Part shown: piece by piece, positions 56,146-64,000 of the stretch
How the letters are laid out: every line of letters starts with the position of its first letter
Numbering within the stretch: the stretch's first letter is position 1
NCBI GenBank assembly: GCA_000827265.1
Contig: KN834781.1
Span: 391,579-455,578, forward strand
Reading direction: 5' to 3'
DNA: 64,000 nucleotides
Source of the DNA: Collybiopsis luxurians FD-317 M1
Lineage: Eukaryota > Basidiomycota > Agaricomycetes > Agaricales > Omphalotaceae
Program-made: the position numbers and the translations under genes
Notes under the pieces: generated by a model
Told to the model about the DNA's origin: nothing
Databases searched by the model: none
Seen by the model: only the letters and a program-made list of their open reading frames with translations

Positions 56146-57180
56146 TCAGGCTCTGATCGATGACCCGCAAGCTATACAAATTTCATTTGGGAAATCAGGA
56201 GCATAAGAAATTGAAGCCCGTGGTTGAGTGCCGGCGATAAGTGTCGCGGGTCTGTCCTCTTCCCTCAACTTCTCCACTTGACTTCGGATTCTCAGCAGTT
56301 TCCCGCGGCAGCTTTCCCCGCTGTGGCGTGCAGCCAGCACCCTCATACCATCTATTCCCTGGATCTGAATTGCGTCAACCCATAGTTTTTGCTTCCACTC
56401 CTCCTCAAAGTCTGGAGTAATTCCTGAACTAACAGCCTGCCAAAGCTGAACCCAGCGACTACAGGTCAAAATATGTCGCAAGAGTTTTTTGTCGGACTCC
56501 TTAAATTCTTCGTAACGATTAGCAGAAGGGAGTCTATCTGAAATTTTGATCCCTGAATCAGATCGGTATGTCCAGTCTGAAATGCAATACTTGATATAAT
56601 CAAGCCTCACATCCAGATCGAACGTCGGCAGGTTTTTCTCTGGTTCGAGATATGTCTGCATCGATGAAGCAAAGAGTTCACCATAGATCAGGATCTGGTA
56701 TGCCGCGCGGTTTATGGCATCCCGGGTTCGCAAACGCCATTGTCCGGATTCACTCTGATACCACTGTTGACCGGCTACCTGGTCAATGGTGTCGGCGAAA
56801 GGATCAAAAATCGAGTACCGAGCCGAATGAAAACGTCGTATGTCTTCGAGTGTTAGTCCAGCCTTCTCGATACACAGCTCGAAGAGTCCGTCGGCACCGC
56901 CCTGAAAGGCAAGCCGCAATTGTCGTGTATTCTCTTCGCTCTCCAGTGCCCAGTCACTGACCTGACGGACAGTCACAGCAATGAGGAAATGGGGATGTAG
57001 TTGCGCAAACAAAGGAGGAGACGCGGCGGCCAGGCGTAAGATACAGTTGGGAGATGCGGTGCCAAAGGCATGATATAGGGTCCGACAGGTGGAAGCTGCA
57101 TTTGTAAAGTCTTCGATGTTGCGAATGTAGAGAGGAAGAGAAGACAGGATTTCAAGGGGAAGGTCAGTGAGGTGGACCAT
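56146..57180 (-). CDS. F-box-like protein, family 2 paralog 2
   Basis: An intronless product of 344 residues starting MVHLTDLPLEILSSLPLYIRNIEDFTNAASTCRTLYHAF (F-box-like). It is about 80% identical by eye to the protein at 47593, with the same conserved blocks (HPHFLIAVTVRQVSDWAL, FDLDVRLDYIKYCISDWTYRSDSG, EEEWKQKLWVDAIQIQGI, NEICIACGSS). A TATA-like element lies just upstream of this start in both. It is closer to copy 1 than to copy 3, although copy 3 is its neighbour, so the history is not a simple tandem series. SCF-adaptor role inferred. Confidence 0.82.
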   Translation of the reverse strand: MVHLTDLPLEILSSLPLYIRNIEDFTNAASTCRTLYHAFGTASPNCILRLAAASPPLFAQLHPHFLIAVTVRQVSDWALESEENTRQLRLAFQGGADGLFELCIEKAGLTLEDIRRFHSARYSIFDPFADTIDQVAGQQWYQSESGQWRLRTRDAINRAAYQILIYGELFASSMQTYLEPEKNLPTFDLDVRLDYIKYCISDWTYRSDSGIKISDRLPSANRYEEFKESDKKLLRHILTCSRWVQLWQAVSSGITPDFEEEWKQKLWVDAIQIQGIDGMRVLAARHSGESCRGKLLRIRSQVEKLREEDRPATLIAGTQPRASISYAPDFPNEICIACGSSIRA

Positions 57181-57192
57181 TTTGAAAGTCAA

Positions 57193-57548
57193 AATACCGG
57201 TAATACCTTCCAGCAGGTTTATATATCCGTCCAGCTCGCTAGGGACTCCGTGTTTTGATGGGTATCCATCTATTTAGTACAGGGTCGTTATTCGGCTCTT
57301 TGTGACTCGAAATAGCTTGCTTGTGTGACTCGAAATAGCTTGCTTGGTCCTTGGAATGATGTGCATACCCTTACGTTGTGTTCGCCCTGAGGGGCACAAA
57401 CTTCGAGTCTGAAGGCTGCAGCGCTGAACGTTAAAGATGGGCGCTGACTTTCTCGATCACACAGCGCAAAAACTTGCTCATCAACACCATCTTGAAAAGC
57501 AAAACTCAGCCGTGGTATGTGTTCCTCATTTGAGAAGGTATACTCTTT
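57193..57548. other. Spacer between family 2 F-box-like genes
   Basis: A direct duplication of about 22 bp (GACTCGAAATAGCTTGCTT near 57305 and 57327) is visible. No gene. Confidence 0.6.
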
Positions 57549-58580
57549 TCAGGCTCTATTCCGCAATCCACAAGCTATAGAAACCTCATTCGCGAAGTCA
57601 GGTGCATAGAAGACTGACGCCTGCAGCTGAGTGCCAATAGCACGCGCCGCAGGATTATACTCGTCAGTGAGATTTTCCACCTGATATCGGATCCTAAGCA
57701 GCAACTCGCGGCATTCCTCGACACCACCCTCGGCCAGCGCCTTCATACCTTCAATCCCCTGAATCTGAATGGCAGTAAACCATAATTTCTGCTTCCGGTC
57801 CTCTTCAAAGTGCCACCCAATGTCCTGACTGACATTCTGCCAAAAACTATTCCACTGGCGAGATGTGAGGAGTTCGTGCAACATGTTCTGGTCCGAGTCC
57901 TTCAATTCCTCATACCCATCCGCATAGGGTCCCACTTTCAGAACCTCGAACCCAGGATAAGATCGGCATGTCCAATCGGGGATGCAATACTTGATATAAT
58001 CAAGCCTCACATCCAAATCGAATTTTGGCAGTTTCTTTTCCGGTTCGAGATAGGCCTGCATGGTCGAAGCGAAAAGCTCTCCATAGATGAGAATTTCATA
58101 GGCTGCACGGTGTGTAGCTTCTCGGGTTCGGAAACGCCACTGTTCCATAGCACTTTTGTACCATTTCTGGCCGACCAGTTTGTGTATTTTGTCTGCTAGT
58201 GGCTTTATTGTGGAGGACCGGGCCAAGTAGAGACGGCGGATGTCGTCCTTTGTCAACCCGGCTTTTCCGATACACAGCGCAAGAAGTCCATCAACACCAC
58301 CTTGGAAAGCAGAGCGTAACCGTTGTGTATTTTCCCTGTTCCCCAGCGCCCAGTCGCTGACCTGACGAGCAGTTGCAGCGATGATAAAGTGAGGGTGAGG
58401 CTGGGCAAATGTTAAGGTCGAAGCCGCGACCAGGCCCAAAATACAGTTCGGAGACGTGATACTGAAGGCATCATATAGAGTCCGACAGGTAGAAGATGCT
58501 TCTGTAAGGTCTTGAATATTGTGAAAATAGAGTGGAAGTGAGCATAGTATCTCGGACGGAAGATCAAGGAGATGGACCAT
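57549..58580 (-). CDS. F-box-like protein, family 2 paralog 3
   Basis: An intronless product of 343 residues, MVHLLDLPSEILCSLPLYFHNIQDLTEASSTCRTLYDAF (F-box-like). It shares the family blocks HPHFIIAATARQVSDWAL, FDLDVRLDYIKYCIPDWTCRSYPGF, RKQKLWFTAIQIQGIEGMK and NEVSIACGLR. The CIACGSS cysteine pair of the other two is changed to SIACGLR, so one Cys is lost. This is the most diverged of the three complete copies. SCF-adaptor role inferred. Confidence 0.82.
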   Translation of the reverse strand: MVHLLDLPSEILCSLPLYFHNIQDLTEASSTCRTLYDAFSITSPNCILGLVAASTLTFAQPHPHFIIAATARQVSDWALGNRENTQRLRSAFQGGVDGLLALCIGKAGLTKDDIRRLYLARSSTIKPLADKIHKLVGQKWYKSAMEQWRFRTREATHRAAYEILIYGELFASTMQAYLEPEKKLPKFDLDVRLDYIKYCIPDWTCRSYPGFEVLKVGPYADGYEELKDSDQNMLHELLTSRQWNSFWQNVSQDIGWHFEEDRKQKLWFTAIQIQGIEGMKALAEGGVEECRELLLRIRYQVENLTDEYNPAARAIGTQLQASVFYAPDFANEVSIACGLRNRA

Positions 58581-59017
58581 ATTAAGGGCTCATACGTTCC
58601 AGCGGTCTAACAGATATTTATGGATGGAGGACATGCGCAGCAATGATGAGGTGCTGCCAGCTGCCAGGTCTCGCACCGCATGTCGTCAATCTGTCTGAAT
58701 GAGTGTCCATCAGAGTTTTCCATAAGCAAAGTCTACAGGGTGATGGTCGTGTTCCTCCTTGTCAAAAGAAATGTCGCTGGATTGACTGGTTATAATAGTT
58801 TCGTAGTACATTTCAGTACCGCTGGCCAATCCTTACAAGACGTGAAACGAGCACAAGAGTGGATTAAATCCGCTGCCATTAAATCATGAATGTAGATAGG
58901 TGTGTACGATAATGAACATGAGCGTCCTATTTCAAGCTGGGAGTTCAGACCGGTACTATAGGGATGGATCGTGCGTGCGCGAGAAAAGCAGACTAGGAGA
59001 AACGAGCCATCGAAAAT
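58581..59017. other. Intergenic region
   Basis: No gene recognised. It lies between the 5' end of F-box paralog 3 and the 3' end of the fatty acid hydroxylase gene. Confidence 0.5.
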
Positions 59018-60493
59018 CTAGACAGGGAGAACAGTGTTGAAAACTACATCCCAAATTTTGCCTACACAAGTATTAGTGAAGGACCTGACCATTTCAAGCG
59101 AAAACAGGACATACTGGTGACACCGAATCCAAGATCGAAGTTCTTGTAATGGTGAGCGAGGTGGTATTTCTTCATTTCCTTCATGTACGCGGGAAGCTGC
59201 GTATGGTGCAGCCTAGAGAATAAAACTGTAAGATACCGTAACAGTGGAAAAGACCCGAGAGTACTAACGCATAATGCATGCAGTCATACAAAATATCTGA
59301 GAAGGAATTAGTCTGGCTTGCGACTAGTGACACTTGATACGTACAAAAAAAGAAAGCTCCGGAAATGATACCATTCGCTATGGGTAGCGGGAAGAGCTTG
59401 TAGCCTAAGCGAGTCATGGGCCACTCTAGCATAGCAAACAAAGGCGGTGGCATAACGAGCCGCAGCCTAACATGCACGTCAGAACCCGGAAGGGATCAAC
59501 AACAGAAGTTTGCGTACCTATCCATAGGAACATAATGGTGCACCCCATGCAACAGGAAATGGAGGAGCAGGAAGATAGGCTTGTCCGGCAGATAGTAGTC
59601 GACATGAAACAGGAACCTATGGAACAGATACTCCAATATGGTCCAAATAAAATTGCCGATGAAGAAGCAAATCAACGTCTTGAAGATGGAACCTGAGGGT
59701 AGGTTGGCCAATCCGGATAGGGGGAGAGTTGGGTCGACCATGAACGGCGGCAACGGCGCGGTGAATTGGAGAGCGGAACGCAGGAAAAGATAAAGGGTTA
59801 TGGGAAGCCAAAATATTGGCACCACATACCACTTCGATTTGGTGAAAATCTGAATATAAAACGGTAAAGAAAAGTTCAAAGGCTGAGACAAGGGGACGCA
59901 CCTCAAGGTAGTCTGGACCGAATAGACGAGCAGAATCACTCAGATGCCGGGGCTGGTGAACTTGGCGTAGATAATAGGCTTTGCTGAATGACGATATCAA
60001 CCAAGGTTGCATGGACTATCACAATTTATAATATACAAACCTGAAGTTTGCGTACCACAGTTGTGGCAGCAACGGCTTTTGAAGATCCAGAAACTGATGC
60101 TTCTTGAGGTCTTCCGCAGCATCTGTGGCATCTGGATCGAAGTCATCCGTAGCTTCCCAATCTAAGTATGCTGTTAGCAACTGGTCGCTACTCAATATTT
60201 GAAAAAAAAAGCGTACCGTCCCGAACAATATTATCCGTACATCCAAGCCGTCCAATAGCATACTCTTCCAATATATCATAGGCACTGTCGGAATGTTCAT
60301 GTTCTTCCTGATCCTGCATGACCTTCTCGACGTCTTGTCCAGCATGTTTGAGAATAATGTCGTCCCCGCCAGGATGATCTTGGAGAAAGCCAGTTACATC
60401 ATAGACTTTGCCCCTGTAAGAGACCCAGCAGCTGGCAGACGTAGCATGAGATGCGAGCTCGTCGACGTCAAAGATCCTAACTCGTTTCGACAT
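59018..60493 (-). CDS. SCS7: Fatty acid 2-hydroxylase with cytochrome b5 domain (Scs7/FA2H-like)
   Basis: A multi-exon minus-strand gene. The N-terminus is a cytochrome b5 domain (VRIFDVDELASHATSASCWVSYRGKVYDVTGFLQDHPGGDDIILKHAG, with heme-ligand His in HPGG and, later, in EHSD). It is followed by a linker (DWEATDDFDPDATDAAEDLKKHQFLDLQKPLLPQLW), SKAYYLRQVHQPRHL, and a fatty acid hydroxylase membrane domain. The di-iron His motifs are present: EYLFHRFLFHVDYYLP, LLHFLLHGVHHYVPMDR, and after a further intron LYDCMHYALHHTQLPAYMKEMKKYHLAHHYKN. The final exon reads KIWDVVFNTVLPV. The enzyme 2-hydroxylates the N-acyl chain of ceramide and complex sphingolipids in the endoplasmic reticulum. The ATG at 60493 gives a full b5 domain. 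Single copy and apparently intact. Confidence 0.92.
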
Positions 60494-61095
60494 GGCCAGT
60501 GAAGACAGAGAAGGATTTTAACGATTAGTGGAACGACGAGAACTTTTATAAATTAGAAGCGCCCGTTGGTACGTACATAATAAATCACGTGAAGTCTCGG
60601 GTGAACGAGCGCCCGAGGGCCTGGATTATCCGCGTTTCCGCCTCGACGCGTCTGGTGACATTCGAGGCGTTTTTTCTCTCTGAGTCTGTCAAAAGGCTTT
60701 TCATTGAAATTCTGAACATTTTGTATGCTATTTGGACGCGTCCAATATTCACTCGATGCGGAAAGACGGCTAATTCAGATTGCGCAGTTTTTTTTTTTTT
60801 TTTTTTTTTTTCGCAGAGAGGAGCACGGACCACCATCCCAAAAGGAGCAATGGCCTGGACCCCTCTTAGGGCACTTTCAATCGCATAAATTCGCATTCTG
60901 AAGAACATTCGAGCAACATCGTATGTGAAGTCAGGGATAAAAGTAAGTCGACCTAAAGCAATGGAGAAATCTCCAAATGACGGCGGCGTTACACGACCAA
61001 TAAATAGAGGATGTGGAAGCATTGTCCAAATAATAGATATAGGTGAGTACACATATAGTAGGTACACAAAGATATTATATGCCATGAGAATCGAC
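60494..61095. repeat. FA2H promoter side, 25-T tract and P450 3' flank copy
   Basis: 60590-61095 is the inverted counterpart of 38730-39140 (3' flank of the P450 pseudogene). A run of about 22-25 T at 60788-60812 interrupts it and could be a retro-tail or microsatellite. No gene identified in either copy. Confidence 0.65.
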
Positions 61096-63588
61096 CTATC
61101 GTCGCTTGAACACTAACGGAACGCGTAGCGGGCTAGGAAAAAGAAACAATATAAATGAAACTGTAGAGTACCGCCCCAGGGAAAGGAAACACTCACGTCA
61201 TCGTAAGTCCAGGTTTCGAAGCCAGTACCCGGGCTTTGCGTTCTTTAAATGTCTCCCTCGCAAACTGGGGCTCCTCTTTGATTTCAATCTTGTACCTCGA
61301 GATAAGCATAGTAAGGATCGCTATGCCTTCCGTTTCAAAGAACCTGGAAGAGCAAAAGTATTAGAGACTGAGAAACACAAAAGCTTGAGTTCCAAAGGAC
61401 GTACTTGCGACCAATACAAGCCCGCGGCCCTGCAAATAAAGACACATATTGAACTCTACGATAAATCTTGCAGATTCATATATATTCTCACCAGCACTGA
61501 AGGGAATGAATGCATCGCGGGGCCAGTCCGGTTCTAGGAAACGAGCAGGTTGGAACTCATCGGGGTCTTTCCAGTAGCGGGCTGCGGAGCAGGGGTCACG
61601 AGTCAATAATCATTTATCAGACAAGCAGAATACATACGGTTGTAGTGCAAGCCAACTACGTTAATGTTGACATAAGTGTCCCGAGGTATTGGAAGGATAC
61701 GCTTTTCGCCTGCGGCGTTGCTTATAGTAAGACTTGTGTCCTCAGCGCTGTATTTTGGAATATCGTTCACCTTTGAGATAACGTTGAGGTCAACTTCACT
61801 GGCAGATAATGACAAAAATCTCTTACAGGAGGGTACATGCGCAAGGTCTCGTAGAAGACCCTGTGAGATTTATTAGCTGATTTCATGCAAGACAAATCTG
61901 AGGTGAGCATACGCCATGGATTGCGTCAGTAGAGGCATTTCCTCATATGTCTAATTTCAGAAACCTCCGATGAGCACTAAAATAATACTGCACTGCTCGC
62001 AACTTACTGGTAACCTACCATCTGGAACTACTGACTTGATATGCTGGAAAAGTATATCTTGCTGATCAGGATACAACGCAAGAAGTGCAAACGCGAAACA
62101 AAGAGTATGGGCAGTCGTCTACGAAATAACGTCAGCCGGATAAAGTTAAGAAAAAAATTACACTACCTCATGTCCAGCTACGAGAAATATGAAGATATTG
62201 CCAGTCAACTCTCTATCCGTGAACGATGGATCGTCAGAACTAGCATCAAGAAGATTGGCCAGGAGGTCATCTTTCTCCTCCTTCTTTTCTGCATTTCGGC
62301 GATTCCAAATCATTTCCAACATATATCTCTGGAAATATCATCAGCGATAAAGTGCGGGGAAGAGGACTTAAAACTAAAACTACTAACATCCAATTCTTCA
62401 AATGCGAGACGAACTTTGCGAGTAAACGCAGTCATTCCCATAGCCCATTCCGGAACAAAAAGTTTGACGAAAGCATTCGTCGATACTTCGTGTATAGCAC
62501 CCTTGAATGTCATCTCATGGTTCGGCGGTATACCTTCGTCGTCTTTCCAGGATATTCTCCGTCCGAAAGCTGCCCGTTAATGTTATATCTTGATCCTCAA
62601 TACCGATTCACACAGCTTACCAGCAGCACCGAGAACAAAGAGCGCGATCTGAAAGGGAATATAAGTGATGTAATGTTTCCCAATGATACTGATCAGACGT
62701 ACGGGAAGGGTTATATTTACAGCATGGTCGACGACCACGGAATCTTGAGCGCCCCAAACGTTCTCGAACAGATCTCCCATAATTCTTATAGTCTCATCCC
62801 AAATGAGTTTATTGTTTTTCTGACGAGCCTGAATTCAGGCATAAACCGTAATCAGGAGAAATACAACGTACATCGTTAAACGCAGGTGCAGCAATTTTCC
62901 TATATCTCTTCCATTCATCTCCTTCCGAAGCGATAATGTTTTCTCCGAAGAACGACACGATTTTGTATATTCTAACGGGCTTCGGGAACCTAGCTCGGGC
63001 AGTCGTGACTTCCTGCATATCAATCAATATTCAGCCTTACGAAGCTAGCAATGTCGAGGCTTACCTTGATAGCAGCAGCATCTACGAGGTTTACACTGAC
63101 ACCTGCGGTTGGGAGGATATTAGCCTACAGCTGAATCAGATTTTAGGTCAGAGATCCGGTATCGCTCCTCACGTGTAAAGTAGCATCAAACCCCATGTTC
63201 GCATATGCTAAAAGTTGGATGTAAGCATCCCGATCCCGAGAAATTACATACAGCGATCTCACATTTATGTTTTTTCGGCCAATCAGCACTCCTGCCTCCT
63301 GCAAAATCCCGAATTCGGGCAAGAAGGTTTGAGATAATACCCTGTCGTGAAAATACAGTGGTGAAATAGGGATACGACCTGATAAAGATGATGACCTGAT
63401 GTTTTCCGAAAATGAAGGGAAACGCACTGTAGTGGTTGTATCGTCCGTTTATAGTCGAGATACTTCTGAATTGCATACAAGGTGAGGGAGGATGCCCCTA
63501 GAAATATCAACTTCGACAGCCAGCCTCCCATTGCGAAACCTGAATATGCGTTAGACATGCAACAGACGAAGAAGAGCAACAAACCCAT
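61096..63588 (-). CDS. Cytochrome P450 monooxygenase
   Basis: A many-exon P450, apparently complete. The N-terminal anchor reads MGLLLFFVCCMSNAYSGFAMGGW. Then follow SYPYFTTVFSRQG, GFDATLH, EVTTARARFPKP, FFGENIIASEGDEWKRYRKIAAPAFND, KLIWDETIRIMGDLFENVWGAQDSVVVDH, the I-helix IFLVAGHETTAHTL, the K-helix VFYETLRMYPP (ExxR), DIPKYSAEDTSLTI, RYWKDPDEFQPARFLEPDWP and the heme loop FSAGPRACIGRKFF with an intact FxxGxRxCxG. Every splice site I examined keeps frame. P450s of this type insert oxygen into lipophilic substrates at the ER; the substrate is unknown. The paralog at 36301 in opposite orientation is dead. The start at 63588 is the first Met before the anchor; a shorter start at the MGGW Met is possible. 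Confidence 0.88.
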
Positions 63589-64000
63589 GGGAGCAAAAGA
63601 GAAGATTTATTTCAACGGCCGTTCCCGAAGAATGAGAATATCACCTGTGTTGCCCTGGCTGCATGTGTATTAATCAACTCGATAACAAAAATAGTCATAC
63701 TTTGCAGCCTCAAACTCACTATGTGATGCAATTTGGTAAAGTAACAGTAAAATCAATCGCGGCGTTCAATCCTACTCTACATCTGGGAAGACAGGATGCA
63801 GTTTTTGGTCGAGCTTTAGATGACGTTGAGGTCCTCAGGCTAAATTTGCAATTAGCGAAGACAGCAAGGACGGGTGAAATTCAGCATGTATACTTGATGA
63901 CTTGAGCGCGATTGGGGCACTTCAGAACCTGGCCAAGGTAGTTCCAGCCGGACCGGATGACCCCATATTTTCGTGGAGGGACGGGCATAAGACGAATGGT
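63589..64000. other. Right-edge region, nothing recognised
   Basis: Promoter side of the P450. An 80-codon plus-strand frame (63663-63905) has no recognisable homology and was not called. Confidence 0.45.

Noticed and set aside
60585..61085. 166-codon minus-strand frame with hydrophobic segments
   Set aside because: It is interrupted by a lysine run produced by the poly-T tract, and the inverted copy at 38730-39140 does not keep the frame; kept only as a duplicated flank.
1..64000. Bacterial origin, operons, CRISPR or phage
   Set aside because: Introns in most genes, fungal-only families and eukaryotic transposons exclude a prokaryotic window; no regularly spaced repeats were found.

Overview
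The window is nuclear DNA from a basidiomycete fungus, most likely a mushroom-forming agaricomycete. This rests on genes split by many introns of about 45-70 bp with GT..AG ends, on FunK1-type fungal kinases, on expanded F-box families without enzymatic domains, on cerato-platanins, and on pogo/Fot1-like and other DDE transposon debris. No ribosomal RNA, tRNA or CRISPR array was recognised. All gene models were spliced by eye from sequence and protein-family knowledge.

Layout. 1-1.7 kb: an eight-exon DOPA 4,5-dioxygenase-like gene. 1.9-5.7 kb: two intronless F-box paralogs on the minus strand. 6.1-10.2 kb: two five-exon MDR (alcohol dehydrogenase-like) paralogs plus a decayed third copy. 11.4-18.6 kb: one complete FunK1 kinase followed by two 5'-truncated copies in tandem, with a further 3' relic at 22.7 kb. 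19.5-21.7 kb: a minus-strand aromatic aminotransferase (Aro8-like) with an apparent frameshift. 23.4-25.2 kb: two cerato-platanin genes whose promoter block occurs a third time directly upstream of the aminotransferase. 26.8-28.4 kb: a kinase-like gene, part of which is repeated as a broken fragment at 35.4-36.1 kb. 28.8-32.5 kb: a MITE and then a complete pogo-like transposon with TIRs and TA target duplication. 32.6-34.3 kb: a Crinkler/RHS-like P-loop NTPase. 34.7-35.2 kb: a DDE transposase relic. 36.3-38.7 kb: a P450 pseudogene whose intact paralog lies inverted at 61.1-63.6 kb. 41.7-44.3 kb: a MATE transporter. 44.9-46.9 kb: a Zn2Cys6-like protein. 47.6-58.6 kb: three copies (plus a relic) of a second F-box-like family, interspersed with two other F-box genes, a paralog relic and a large fold-back element. 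59.0-60.5 kb: a cytochrome b5-fused fatty acid 2-hydroxylase (Scs7-like).

How it fits together. This is not a single operon-like pathway. The housekeeping-type genes (Scs7-like hydroxylase, MATE, aminotransferase) are embedded in a fast-turnover region where almost every accessory gene exists as a local duplicate with at least one decaying copy. The strongest observations are structural: duplication units that carried promoters without genes, truncated kinases propagated after truncation, a probable promoter capture, and an inverted P450 pair in which one member has died. I found no clear previously undescribed defence or signalling system. The best candidates for follow-up are the FunK1 array and the NTPase next to the pogo element.
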